Positions 1 through 10,399 are shown, numbered from the stretch's first letter. The stretch: DNA of 26,340 nucleotides from Phallusia fumigata (GCA_008931825.1 QXVZ01029067.1:1959-28298), one strand, 5' to 3'. Notes: generated by a model not told the origin, from the sequence alone. Translations and numbers: made by a program.

Positions 1-316
1 CCCCATGGAGAACGCCACCTCTCTAGTTTTTATCATGTTACATAATAAAGGCGCTGTTTAAAATTGACCCAGGTATTGTGAACGTCAAAAATGCTTGAAA
101 CGTCATTACAATTTTGCTGAGCCATAAGCAGATCTGCCCGTAAACTTTGCTCTAATCGTTTGCAGTAGGGATGGTTTGATTTCGTTTTCAAACTTACCGA
201 CCAACCACTGCCCTTTTGGAACTTTTTGCAGGTTAAAATCAATAAAACATAACTGTACGACTTTAGGTTAGACAAGTTGAATATGGACGTTGAACATTTT
301 GAACAAAGATGATGAA
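1..316. other. No gene recognised
   Basis: AT-rich sequence with short chance reading frames on the minus strand. I see no splice-bounded exon, RNA gene or repeat that I can support here. Confidence 0.4.
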
Positions 317-351
317 TTAAACTATCGGTTTCGGGTCGGAATGGATTGCTT

Positions 352-588
352 CTAATAAAACTGCGGGGGCTGCGTCTGTAGGCGGGGACGATCGACTTTC
401 CGCTTGTATAAGTAAGCCTCCCACGCGTCCCTCGGGATTCGACCGCATTGCGGCGAAGGGCTGCCTGAGCTTGTTTGGACAGTTCTGTGTCTTGCCCCTC
501 TGCGAGGAACAGAGCTTTTTTCTAGCTTCACGCCTATTGTCACATAGCTTGGGATTGCGTTTATCCACATTAGCCGTGTCACGTGCAC
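352..588 (-). CDS. Candidate exon, unknown protein (weak)
   Basis: A GC-richer island (about 340-600) in AT-rich surroundings carries two overlapping minus-strand open frames. The frame ending at 352 reads more like protein: its C-terminal end is basic and aromatic (DAWEAYLYKRKVDRPRL) and it stops at a TAG. No methionine start, convincing acceptor or downstream polyadenylation signal was found, so it could be a terminal exon whose upstream exons are unrecognised, or only a GC-rich repeat. I recognise no family. The composition contrast with its neighbours is the main reason for listing it. Confidence 0.18.
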   Translation of the reverse strand: MHVTRLMWINAIPSYVTIGVKLEKSSVPRRGARHRTVQTSSGSPSPQCGRIPRDAWEAYLYKRKVDRPRLQTQPPQFY

Positions 589-600
589 TCACCCTACCGC

Positions 601-1637
601 CACGTTCAAATTATTAGATTCTACAGTCTAACTAATTATTGAACTGCGCAAACATAATCCAGCTTGTATTCCTTTCAAACGGTATTGCATTTGCGACGTC
701 TATGATATTGGCCGTGGTTAACAATAACGAAGTGCAGTTGGGTCGGCTCCAGTGCTTAACCGATAGTAACACTAGTTTGCGCACAGATTTTTGTCTATTA
801 CTGGGCAGAAATATCGTCTTACTTCATCATAACTGAGATTTTGTCACTTTTGATGGTTGCCCTTATTTCCTGACAACGCAATTGTCACTGGAGATCAGCG
901 CGCTTGTTTTGTAATCACAACTGTATTTTCTACAAACACAGTAGCAACATTTTTGAACACACAAAACAGAACAGAAAGTCAGCACGGTTGTGAACAGGGA
1001 GTTCACTCAAGGAAAAATGCAGCAATAGACGAAACAAAAACGTACCAAGAACACAGGCAATAGCCAACATGACAACATAAGGCAGTATTGCGTTTTCGTT
1101 GCGTAATAGGGGGTCAAAACTGGTTTAGAAATTTACATCAATTTCCTAAAAACACAATCTTGTTAAAAATGTCCGCATGTTGAGAAGAAACACGTTATTT
1201 ACAAAATAGGGCAGCGACTATTTAACTATTTACAACTCTTATCATCGTATTTGCTTTAATGAAATCTGAAGGTAGGCTTGGTTTTTCATGGGACGGAGTA
1301 CCACTGTTAACACGAAGTGTTTGCATTTCACCTTTCAAATACAGGTACACAGTTTTCTGGTTTCTGAAGTAACCTTGTTTGGTTTTTCGATTTCCGGCAC
1401 AGTTTTTAAAAAGTAGTAGGCAACACAATGACACAAAAAATGAAAGGCTGTGTTTAACTGAACGGATGCTACAACAATGAGCTTTGCGAAATATTAACCC
1501 TCTTTTTGGCCAACTATAGCAAAATTATCCGCAAAACAATCATTTGGAGTTAAAACTGAAAAATAACAATTTTGCTATTTGACATAAACTATATTTAAAG
1601 ACAGAAGGAGTTTTCGTAAGTTCTAAAAGCGACTTGT
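601..1637. other. Intergenic, 3' flank of the minus-strand gene
   Basis: This stretch lies downstream of the stop codon of the nucleotidyltransferase-TPR gene. It should hold that gene's 3' UTR, but I see no canonical AATAAA on the minus strand close to the stop. A 65-codon plus frame at 639-836 begins with TTG, not ATG, and has no splice context. Confidence 0.4.
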
Positions 1638-4388
1638 TCACCAATTCCCGAAGTCTTTCATTGCATGGAAAAAAATGGATGGGGTGCAGTCATAAGGTAA
1701 CGTTTCTTTGATTCCTAACTTCCGTTGACAGAAAACAAACATTTGCACGATATTAACAAATTCTGGCTCCAGCCAGCAATCCTCATCCACAAATTTACAC
1801 AACTTTATTCCATGTTTTGCGGCAGCAAGACACTCCGTGTAGCGTTGTAGCTCATACAAACTTCGAACAAGGATCCATGCAATTTCTGTGCGCATTGCCT
1901 TGTGACTCACCATATGACGTGACAAATGATACGCTTTTTTGGCAAATAGCATTGCTTCCACGTGTTGACCCCGTCCACGACGATATGAAGCAATCTTTTT
2001 ATACTTGTAACAACGAAATTCAGAGTATGTTGTCAAAGATAACTGCCGTTTACTCTCTGTCTTCATTTCATGCCAACAATCTTTTATGACACTCTCTGCT
2101 TCCGATGACCTGCCCAGTCTTGTCAAGCATTCAACTTCACAAGCAAGTTCATATGAATGTGAATCCAATTTAATAAACTTGAATTTCTTCGATTTGGCAA
2201 AGTAAGCAAGAGCTTCTTCATATCTTTTCAGTTTACACAGACTGATTCCCATAAGGTGAAATGCCTCATTTAAGACAGGGTCAGTTTCTTCGTCCACATG
2301 TAATCTTCGTCTTTCGTGTATTAGTTCTTCACTTATCTTAAGACTTTTATCCGCATGATCGATAATAACGAGACATTGACAGTAGGTCGTCACCGTAGAA
2401 AAATATGCTGCCTGGTTGTATTCGTTAGTGACATCTTCCTTTAACTCGTTGTATGCAAGTTCCAAATACTCTAGTGCTTTTTTAAGTTCATTAAGTTGAA
2501 AGTAGCAAGTTCCAATTTGTGCATTCAATTCGATGTTATATGCTGGCAAGACTATTCCCTTAAAATCCTTAATCTTTTTGAAGAGATCTAAAGCTTGCTT
2601 GTACTTTCCTAATTTGCGTAGGCTTTTAGCGCATACATTATTATGATGAAAGTCGTCAAAATCAGACCCCTTCCATCGTTTCAGTATTGCATCACTAACG
2701 CTGATGCTCTCTTCATATCTCTCAAGGCAGAACAGATTGTTTTGCAATGCCATGTGCAATTCAAATTGGTCATGCTCGTTCTTACACACATCTAAGTCCA
2801 TACATTCATTAATGAGTTTGTCAGCAAACTCATATAGCTGCAATGTAAAGGCCAGGTGCACTGCTTGTAGATGCGATTCCACAAAGTCTATTGGTTTTAT
2901 CTGTTTGTCATGAAAACAATCAACAACATGGTCTTGAAGTGATTTGGTAATGTTTAACCCATCTATGACCGCCCTAGTTCCTATGTCAATTACAATCTGT
3001 TCTATACAAGATGGAGCAACCACAACAAGCTCTTGATGCAAAATATCATTTTGACCTGAAGTTTTGATGTACCACCTCAAACGCATTTCACATCCAACCG
3101 CAAATGAAAATTTAAGTTTTTCACATAATGTCTTGTTAATAATACCACGATCCAGCAGTTCATCAAGAATGTGAAAACAGTTGAAATTCTCACACTTGTA
3201 CAAATGACCAAGCGGTGCAATGAAAAGAGAATAACCTCTTAATGCTAAACGCTTTATGTCTACTTGCAAATTCAAATCAAACCGATAGATATTGAATTGT
3301 TTGTAGTCTTCTTGTATATTCTGCTGTATTCGTTGGGTAAAGATAGGTATCCGGCTTAGTTTTTTCTCAACTTTTTTTTCGAAGTCTTCAAACACACCAG
3401 AATCGCCATACACAAAACATGTTTTTGTCAACATATCTGCTAAATGATATCTGTTCTTCAAATCTTCTTCAGTTTCCAAGTACTTCACCATCTCACTGAC
3501 TGGTTTAATTAGCTCAGTTGTCCATGGTTTTCTCTGTGTCTTTGTTTGTCTTCCCAATGGATTTTTGCTAGCTTGAGGAGCGAATCCATCAGGACAAATC
3601 CCACATGGAGTGCATGCATCATAAAACCAATCTTCATCTTTATTCAATAGATTGTTAAGACATGGAATCGCCAAGAATCGGAGTAAAGTTTCACCCAGAC
3701 GAACTAGTATTATTTGGAAAATAGTCGCAAACCATCGGAAGCGTTCCAAAATGTTTTGATAATTTGTGTTTTTCTGTATTCCTTCTTCCAAGACGATAAT
3801 GCTTTCAAAGTCCGAATATGGTGTTACCTCCCGCTTGGCCAATGAGCCCATCGCAATCAAAGCAAACTTACAAGGTAGTTCACCCATTATGTTAACTGTG
3901 TGTTCGGCGATGTGGCTCATTATGTCTGTGTATGCGTCGGTAACATAGTCCTGTATTTCCCTAACTTGTTCAACTCTCTGCCTTCGTATTTCATCAAGTT
4001 CATCTCCCTTAACGTCATCTGACATCGGTTTCAACTTTAAAAGTTTGTCTTTTGTATTGTCACGTAATTTTTGAATTTCTGCTTTGGTTTCGGCGACAGC
4101 TTTCTTCACCAGTTCTGCATCTGGATTTGCAGCATCAGCCAACGTCATGATATGCATGCACACGTCATCAAGATCTTTCATCACATCACTGACATTGTCA
4201 GGCTGCCTCAACACTGCTGACATAATCAAAGCAACACTCTGAATGAGACTAATCTTATCTGGGCTCTTTTCTTTGTACACAAGTCCCAACTGATGCAAAG
4301 TTTTTGCTGATTCCTTGGGATTTATTTCTTCTCCGTTGGAATGACATTGTTTCTTCAGCACATTTGCTAAATCTTTTTCACTGCCCAT
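1638..4388 (-). CDS. Nucleotidyltransferase-like (GlnD/DUF294-type) TPR protein
   Basis: A single uninterrupted frame encodes 916 residues. The start is well supported: an in-frame TAA lies 15 nt upstream of the ATG. Residues 1-150 are helical and charged. Residues about 165-205 hold the nucleotidyltransferase signature, MGSLAKREVTPYSDFE, with G181-S182 followed by D193 and E195, as in the N-terminal domain of bacterial PII-uridylyltransferase (GlnD) and DUF294 proteins. VDIKR at 376-380 resembles the conserved motif that follows the catalytic domain in that family. Residues about 545-865 contain repeated TPR-like helix pairs, for example near 583-606, 621-646, 707-734 and 835-861. No signal peptide or membrane segment is evident, so a cytosolic location is likely. 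Intact active-site acidic residues suggest possible nucleotidyl transfer; substrate and partner are unknown. The gene is intronless, unlike the BEACH locus. Related proteins are known to me as uncharacterised multi-copy families in marine invertebrates. The domain call is firm; the function is inference. Confidence 0.88.
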   Translation of the reverse strand: MGSEKDLANVLKKQCHSNGEEINPKESAKTLHQLGLVYKEKSPDKISLIQSVALIMSAVLRQPDNVSDVMKDLDDVCMHIMTLADAANPDAELVKKAVAETKAEIQKLRDNTKDKLLKLKPMSDDVKGDELDEIRRQRVEQVREIQDYVTDAYTDIMSHIAEHTVNIMGELPCKFALIAMGSLAKREVTPYSDFESIIVLEEGIQKNTNYQNILERFRWFATIFQIILVRLGETLLRFLAIPCLNNLLNKDEDWFYDACTPCGICPDGFAPQASKNPLGRQTKTQRKPWTTELIKPVSEMVKYLETEEDLKNRYHLADMLTKTCFVYGDSGVFEDFEKKVEKKLSRIPIFTQRIQQNIQEDYKQFNIYRFDLNLQVDIKRLALRGYSLFIAPLGHLYKCENFNCFHILDELLDRGIINKTLCEKLKFSFAVGCEMRLRWYIKTSGQNDILHQELVVVAPSCIEQIVIDIGTRAVIDGLNITKSLQDHVVDCFHDKQIKPIDFVESHLQAVHLAFTLQLYEFADKLINECMDLDVCKNEHDQFELHMALQNNLFCLERYEESISVSDAILKRWKGSDFDDFHHNNVCAKSLRKLGKYKQALDLFKKIKDFKGIVLPAYNIELNAQIGTCYFQLNELKKALEYLELAYNELKEDVTNEYNQAAYFSTVTTYCQCLVIIDHADKSLKISEELIHERRRLHVDEETDPVLNEAFHLMGISLCKLKRYEEALAYFAKSKKFKFIKLDSHSYELACEVECLTRLGRSSEAESVIKDCWHEMKTESKRQLSLTTYSEFRCYKYKKIASYRRGRGQHVEAMLFAKKAYHLSRHMVSHKAMRTEIAWILVRSLYELQRYTECLAAAKHGIKLCKFVDEDCWLEPEFVNIVQMFVFCQRKLGIKETLPYDCTPSIFFHAMKDFGNW

Positions 4389-4470
4389 ACTGCTTGTGTT
4401 TTACTGTCAATGCGCTATATGACTGAAATGCACATGCACATTATTGTTTTTCTAAACTACTCAGCGTGTG
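4389..4470 (-). promoter_or_regulatory. Possible 5' UTR with splice or trans-splice acceptor
   Basis: On the minus strand, 40-50 nt upstream of the ATG, the sequence reads TGCATTTCAG, a reasonable 3' splice site. It could be the acceptor of a 5' UTR intron. If the organism is a tunicate, it could instead accept a spliced leader, since tunicates trans-splice many messages. No promoter element was recognised. Confidence 0.2.
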
Positions 4471-6170
4471 GCGTCTCTAAATGTTGCAGTGTGTTGATCG
4501 AGACTGTTGCGAAAGTAGTTTGCGCAGCTTTATTCCACGCGGATCACTTTGAGGTCAAGCAAATACTTGCCCGCGAAACAACTAGCGCAGACAATTTGAA
4601 ATCAGACTCGTTACTATTATAACCAAGTCGGGCATAATTTCCTGATAATTACAAGTCTAGTTAAATCAAGGCCACTGATTACGAATAAAAAAACTAATCA
4701 ATGCAAGACCAAAAGCGATATAATGGTTCAGCCTGAACCAAGCGACAAATCAAAGCACGAATTTTTTTCCACAAAATGACTGAAATGTTGTCTCTTATCA
4801 GAAATGTCTCTTATCAGACACTTCTAAGCAAAATCCACATTTTATTGTACGTATGTTTTAAAACAGTCAAAAGTGTCTAAAACAGCAATACATTTGCTTT
4901 CGTCATATGATTCTAGTGCAAATTCTCTCTGCCACTACAAGTCTGCACTTATCACATGTCACTATGCTGCTACATAGTTTCCCTGTGAACCTGCGTGACA
5001 AACTGTACGTTTTGGGTTGAATTGCGTGGTTACGCTTCATGCTCTGTAGACTTACTAAGGCGACACACTTAACTACCAGCGCTCAACAGGTGGCCCATGT
5101 ATTTTTAGCTGCACATGAATTGGGTCTGTATGGTACACAGCGTATGGTTCTAAGGGTTTATATTTCTCCTTTATTAACGAACACACACGAGTGCTGGTTT
5201 GTTCGTTGTAGCACCGAACTTTAGAAACCAAATTGTCTGGACATTTTTCACTAAACACTTTGCAATTTACATTTGAACCCGTTGAAAATATGTTTTTGCT
5301 CAAGATTTTATTCAACGTGTTTGCAATTTGGTTCACATTTCAACTCGGCGCCTATGCTTGTTGATTTATTTGCAATATCTAGATCTGTTTATAACGCTGG
5401 CTTGTTAAATGCAAATAAATTAATGTTGTATAGGCATTTAAAGAAACTTGAATTCTGTTCAGTTCACCCACAGAGCCGCAATATAATTTTCGTTGATAAA
5501 AAAGGTTTTTAACTTTAAATGCCTTTTTTGTTGTAGTTTTTTGGCAAAGTCTTTATTAAAACGTTTAAGATTTCGTAATTTTTCTACTAAAACATGTTGT
5601 GCCATTTTTTGTGATGCAACCTAAACGCATTCTAAGTCATTAAAGCTCAGTTTAACTCTAACTTGGAAGTAGTACGTCGCTGGCGGTTTGCTATGGAGTC
5701 ACGGTTGATCTCACACAAATACATCAGTGCCAAGCTGCTCTGCTATGCTTTGAGTCTCAAACTAACGTCAGACACGGGTTTATCGGTTGTGCTGTGGCGC
5801 AGTTTGTTTAGTCGGGTGTGTCGTACAAATATTCATCAGTCCAGCAGTTTTTATCCAAGCACACAGTTCATCAAGTTATCTAACAGTTCGCACTTTTCCA
5901 TTAAACACTTTATAACAACCATGTTGGTCCATAGAAAATCAAGCATCATATCTTGCTTAGGACAAGTTTTGTGCTGCTACAATTCAAATCACGCAAATAT
6001 GTTTTCCTGTCGGGAAAACTCTACATTGCCAATTGTATCGCACTTTAACTCGACAAAGTTACGAATTATGCAAAGGGAATCCGAAGACACTGTAAATTTT
6101 ACCCCGTTTATTTGACGCTCCGTGCCCCCAAAAAATATTCGAACTCTTGACTTATTTATTTTTCGTTGCA
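4471..6170. other. Intergenic, no supported gene
   Basis: About 1.7 kb without a recognisable exon. A 150-codon plus frame (5663-6115) starts with TTG, has biased Ser/His/Ile composition, matches no family I know and has no clear splice sites, so I do not annotate it as coding. Direct repetition is limited to a short motif around GCTATGGAGT at about 5690 and again at about 6262. Confidence 0.4.
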
Positions 6171-6335
6171 GTGCGAACACGGGAGTTAAAACTGAAGCAA
6201 CAATTCTCAGGCTTAACGCAACCACTCCCCGACAACTCGTTTATCGATGACGTCACAGGGTTGCTATGGAGTGACGTAGTTGAAGTTGAAATATGTGAAA
6301 ATTCCGGTTCAAGAAGCTACTCGTGTGAAACTTAA
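6171..6335 (+). CDS. Candidate terminal exon, unknown protein
   Basis: A pyrimidine-rich acceptor (TTATTTTTCGTTGCAG) ends at 6170 and is followed by a 54-codon open frame with protein-like composition, starting RTRELKLKQQFSGL and containing DDVTGLLWSDVVEVEI, then TAA. Its phase requires one nucleotide from a preceding exon, which I could not identify. A perfect TGACGTCA lies inside it at 6248-6255, so it could equally be regulatory sequence that happens to be open. No family is recognised. Confidence 0.25.
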   Translation: MRTRELKLKQQFSGLTQPLPDNSFIDDVTGLLWSDVVEVEICENSGSRSYSCET

Positions 6336-7061
6336 TGAAGTTAAGTCGTACCCAATTGCCTGAAAATATCCCAAAAAAACCCTGGGTACGGCAAATACTG
6401 CAGGTAATGCATTTAGATGGGATGAAACTCTCCATTCTTTCTATTAACGTTGCCAGTTAGCTATTTGGGTTAGGGGGTTTGGGATTAGTGTAATTGAAAC
6501 TTACTGCAATTGTATTGGTGATGCTTGGAAATACTACAGGTGCCTAATGCTGTAAGTTTGTAGGAATACCTCAATACGTTGGTTGTATCATACTGTGGTA
6601 TGTTTACTGCTCAATAGCACAGCAACATTTTTGCAATTACTTTTAACCTCCTGATTGTAATGTCAACGCAAAAGACAAAACTGTCTAAATATCAGCGTGT
6701 ACCACTACCAAGAGCTTAAGCAAATAGTAGCTTCTTGAACCGACAAATGTCATCACGAGCAATGTGCATTTGTTCAACACGTTATTTTTACAGATTTCTA
6801 GTGAATAGTGATAAAGCCTAATACCATCGCACTAAAACAGAGTAAAAGCCTTTAACCGTTTTTGTATTTTTTTTGTTTTTTCGCAACACAACATATACTT
6901 CACCAGGTTATTTGAATGTAGCTGAAGTTTGCGGCTTGCCTAATAGCCTAATACATAGTTTTTTATCATGTTGCTGACAAAACGAAAAATTTGAAAAATG
7001 CTTGCGTTCCGCCAGTAACTCGCAAACTGCCAATAAATTTAAAGGCATTTTTCGATCTGCA

Positions 7062-7077
7062 GCGTCATCTAGCGACC
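7062..7077 (-). promoter_or_regulatory. CTCF-core-like motif, copy 1
   Basis: The plus strand reads GCGTCATCTAGCGACC. It belongs to a set of five similar motifs in the window whose reverse complement resembles the CTCF core (CCRCTAGAnGGCGC type). It lies about 100 bp upstream of the candidate small gene at 7169. Confidence 0.3.
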
Positions 7078-7168
7078 AAATACGAAACTTCGCTTAAACA
7101 AGATGATCGCCTGTCAGTGCGTTTTTTTGCGTTCACAATTTTAAACCCTTTTTTGATCCAGGAGTTTG

Positions 7169-8249
7169 ATGAGGAGGAGGAGGAGCAGGACGGTTTATCG
7201 CGAGGAAGATGACGAAATGTTGAAAAAGGTAAATGCCAAAAAGTATAAGAACTCGTCGAGAAGCAGGTATTGTGACGTTGTCTCTTTTGGCTTTGAATCG
7301 CATTTATTTTAACAGGTTAAGGTTTTGTGGTAACAAGTTGCCGACATTATCTTCTCAAATTAAAATTAGCTTTATATTGAATGTGGCGAATGCGGTCTAA
7401 ACAACTTTCCCCGTTACGACCTTTGCAAAGTAATTGATGCTGTGACCTCACGCTTCGTCGTCCGGTTACCACTAATGACGTCAGCTCCAACTAAAGTTTC
7501 TTTGAAAACCTTATGTTTGCAGTAATGAGTATTGAGTTGAACACATATCACCAGATCCTAAAACCCAGCAGTACCGTGTATCGCACAACGACATGCAAAA
7601 AAATTGTAATCCCTTTTATTATGTTATTTTCCGTAACGTTACAGTTTGCAGCTTATATGAATCAGTGATTGAAATGCGGACGGGGGTATGATATAATTCC
7701 ATGACCACACGTCATAACACAACTACGTCATTTATACACATACAACAATGACCTTTACGTATGTTTACGTACGTTAAGTTCGGCTACGTCACACACATAA
7801 TGACGGGTCTGTATTAAGAACTTTATCATGTGTACAACCCGATACTTCACTTTGGTTTTTCTGGAAGTGTCAGACCATGTTGATTTCGCCGAGTTTCAAA
7901 CGAAAAATTTTTGTTTTATCTATATTTTTAACTTCCACAAAAATCGGTGAACAAAAAGACTCTGGTACGACATCGAGCGGACGTTAACTAAGACAGGTCT
8001 ATGCAGACCGTCGACCAAACGAGACGACAGTCAATTATCCCTCGCAGCAAGCGTTTAGCCCAACAATTTCGCTCTGGTGCGTCGTCTAGCGGACACTAAA
8101 TCTCCCAGCGATTTTGGCTTTTTTTTGTTTATCGGTTAAGGTACCAAGAACTGCAATTTCATCGACGAATGTATCACGAACAGTGCGTCAACAGAGAGCC
8201 AAAAAAATCGCCACTGCAAGACGACCGCCGGCCACTTGTATCTAAATAA
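7169..8249 (+). CDS. Candidate two-exon gene for a 68-residue charged protein
   Basis: Exon 1 would use the ATG at 7169 and end at 7266, where AGCAG is followed by GTATTG. Exon 2 would start at 8141 after a pyrimidine-rich stretch and TTAAG, and end with TAA at 8247-8249. The phases match (two nucleotides plus one, restoring an Arg codon). The product starts MRRRRSRTVYREEDDEMLKK, is very rich in Arg, Lys, Glu and Asp, and in exon 2 includes YQELQFHRRMYHEQC. A strong acceptor (TTTTTTGATCCAG) ends at 7161, just before the start, and could mark a 5' UTR intron or a trans-splice site. An alternative donor (AAG, then GTAAAT) at 7229 is also possible and would change the model. I recognise no family. 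A nuclear or coiled-coil role is only a guess from composition. Support rests on splice phase and composition. Confidence 0.38.
8079..8094 (-). promoter_or_regulatory. CTCF-core-like motif, copy 2
   Basis: The plus strand reads GCGTCGTCTAGCGGAC. It lies in the proposed intron of the candidate small gene, about 45 bp before the exon 2 acceptor. It differs from copy 1 at only a few positions. Confidence 0.3.
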
Positions 8250-8330
8250 CAGTTCACATTTTTCACAAAACCGCCGGATTGGCAAGTTTTATTAGGTTTT
8301 TGTTGCTGCAAGAATTTTATCCTTTGTAGT

Positions 8331-8567
8331 CCTTACTGCAACAAAAATGCAGGAATTTAAAAAAACTTGAAACAAAACCATCTCTGGATGCTAGAAATGG
8401 TTTGTGTTAGTTGTTGGTGAACAAAACATTGGATTTCCTAACAAGCCTTTACTGTTTATGCAAAGCAATGATCACCACCATGGTAACTCTAACCTTTATC
8501 CCCACTACTAAATGACTCTGTGTGCAATGTGTGTATAAGTACTGCTCGTTTAAAAAAGAAATGTTTT
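8331..8567 (+). repeat. Direct repeat A, copy 1 (about 235 bp)
   Basis: Nearly identical to 9097-9334 (only scattered substitutions and single-base indels), same orientation, offset about 766 bp. It includes the shared block around ATGATCACCACCATGGTAAC. It contains no supported coding frame. Each copy is followed within about 30 bp by a pyrimidine-rich tract ending in AG, so both probably lie in introns. Confidence 0.85.
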
Positions 8568-8595
8568 TGTTTTTATTTTAATCATTTTTTTGCAG

Positions 8596-8653
8596 TGCCA
8601 CAGAACAAGGTGCTGATTATGGCTGATGATCTCTTCCTTGAAAACGGAAAGAC
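8596..8653 (+). CDS. Candidate internal exon of an unidentified gene
   Basis: This has the best single-exon signals in the left half: acceptor ATTTTTTTGCAG directly before 8596 and a perfect GTAAGT donor at 8654. Only one of the three frames is open, encoding PQNKVLIMADDLFLENGKT with one nucleotide borrowed upstream and ending in phase 2. It could also be a first coding exon starting at the ATG at 8619 (MADDLFLENGKT). I found no downstream exon with a compatible open phase, so the gene cannot be assembled or named. Confidence 0.35.
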
Positions 8654-9096
8654 GTAAGTAATAAGTTGCTTGTCGCATATGTTGTATCTGACTGGATTTC
8701 AAACGTCACTCGCTAAGTCTAAAAAAAACTTGCAGAGAAAAACTTTGTTGTATAAATGTAAACACAACATATTTCATCGCTTGCAATGAAACAGCAAACC
8801 AAACATGCTTTTGGAAGCAATCAGAGTGTACAGTTTATTTATTATTAGCCATGAGTAAAATTCGACTAACGACGGCTACTTTGGCAAACATTGCAGCACA
8901 ACCAGAGTGTATTAAACGACTTGAACGACCTGTATAGTTCGGTACAAAGCGTTGAAAAGATGCAAGCCACTACTTGAGTGTAAAAACCGTTAATTTTGTA
9001 CCAAAGCGTAGTAACTTCGGTAAAAAACTATTATCACTAAAAATTTCTATGCTGCTTTGTAAAGGGACAAAGACAACTATTGCGCAAAGTTATAGA

Positions 9097-9334
9097 CCTT
9101 CACTGCAGCAAAAATGCAGGAATTTAAAAAACTTGAAACAAAACCAACTCTGGATGCTAGAAATGGTTTGTGTTAGTTGTTGGTGAACAAAAACATTGGA
9201 TTTCCTGACAATCCTTTACTGTTTGGACAAAGCAATGATCACCACCATGGTAACTCTAACTTTTATCCCCACTACTAAATGACTCTGTGTGCAATGTGTG
9301 TATAAGTACTGCTCGTTTAAAAAAGAAATGTTTT
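9097..9334 (+). repeat. Direct repeat A, copy 2
   Basis: Second copy of the element at 8331-8567. The sequence on both sides differs between copies, so the duplicated unit has defined ends and is not part of a larger tandem array. Confidence 0.85.
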
Positions 9335-9343
9335 CTTTTTTAG

Positions 9344-9480
9344 GCGTTATTGATCAAAGGTTTTTGGCAGCATTTACGACACTTCGGCGTAAAACTGAGT
9401 CTCACAAATAAAGACTCGCCTTTTCTGAGGCTACAACCGAAAGGTTTTTACAAGCTTTTGTTGTTTGAAAGTGTTATGTG
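9344..9480 (+). other. Open frame after an acceptor, unassigned
   Basis: A TTTCTTTTTTAG acceptor is followed by 45 open codons ending in TGA. The composition is protein-like (begins ALLIKGFWQHLRHFGVKL), but no family, partner exon or polyadenylation signal could be linked to it. It may be chance. Confidence 0.15.
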
Positions 9481-10080
9481 AAAATTGAATATTTTTGCAT
9501 CGAATAGTGACGTTGAAGCAATATTGTATTACCGTGTCGCAATTGTTTCCTGTTGGAGAATGCTTACCCTATGGAGTAAGGTTGAGAAATTGTTTGGTCG
9601 CAAATGTATGGCGGGCCTTCACCTAAACCGAAAAAGAGCAAGCCGAGCTCGACCTATATTTGCGAGTCGAACAAATGGAAACAAACGGTAAATATTGATT
9701 TGTACTTCAACACGACAGAAACCAATATTTAGCTGGTCTCACAGGCAGGAGCACAGTAAAGGCTCAGTCATGAATTGCCGCCACCAAAAAAGAAACTTTA
9801 GTTTGCTTCAAACGCTCTTAACTGACCTCGACAGTGTTCCTGCCATGTCCCTTTGTCTCCTTTAAGTTTCTTACTACACAGCTTTGTCTTGGTGTCTAAG
9901 TTATCATTTTGCTAACAGAGAAGCTTTTTTAAACTAACTTTTTGCATTTTTTTGCAAGTGGAGTCAGAACGTTGACTACACAGAGTTGGTGTATGATCTC
10001 TATTTTGTAGTTCACATACCTTGTGGCTATAACCGAAAGCGTGTATTAGTTGATTCTTTTTTATTTGTATAATCGTCAAC
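9481..10080. other. No supported gene
   Basis: A short helical-looking frame, QAELDLYLRVEQMETNG, lies near 9635-9690 followed by GTAAAT, but a stop precedes it in frame and no convincing acceptor is seen. The rest is AT-rich without recognisable features. Confidence 0.3.
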
Positions 10081-10082
10081 AA

Positions 10083-10262
10083 TAAGGCTACAAGAGATTT
10101 TTAGTCCAACAATTTTGGCACCCGGGTGCATTGTAAAACATAAAACACTTGGCCGTATCTGATAGATAGACTTTGGTCGCGGTTTGTGTAAATGCCCCGC
10201 TGCTTGCCGCGAGAACCGTGCCGCTACCGTTAAACGCATCTGGTGTGAATCAGCCTTAATTG
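10083..10262 (-). mobile_element. Possible MITE-like DNA transposon remnant
   Basis: Read on the minus strand, the segment starts with AAGGCTGATTCACACC and continues into alternating GC-rich words (GCGGCACGG, CGCGGCAAGC) before turning AT-rich. That layout, with a GGCTGATTCACACC-like terminus and GC-rich subterminal sequence, resembles non-autonomous cut-and-paste elements of the Harbinger/ISL2EU kind. The opposite end carries only a weak match (TAAGGCT), and a proper target-site duplication was not found. A 90-codon minus frame through it is a by-product of the GC-rich sequence. Confidence 0.3.
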
Positions 10263-10399
10263 AACCACAACCGCACAGGTGTTGCAAGATCGACACAAGT
10301 TTCTAATAGTCGTTGACCGGACTATTCTTATTTATTCATATTTTTTTAACACTGTCAAAAATTTGTTAAACAGCGTGTCTATTAATAAACCCGAGAGTC

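Noticed and set aside
5663..6115. 150-codon plus-strand frame
   Set aside because: TTG start, odd composition, no splice signals with compatible phase, and no recognisable family.
5680..6285. GTTGCTATGGAG motifs as RFX X-boxes
   Set aside because: The second half-site is too far and mismatched (AGTGAC instead of a GYAAC-type half) for a convincing X-box.
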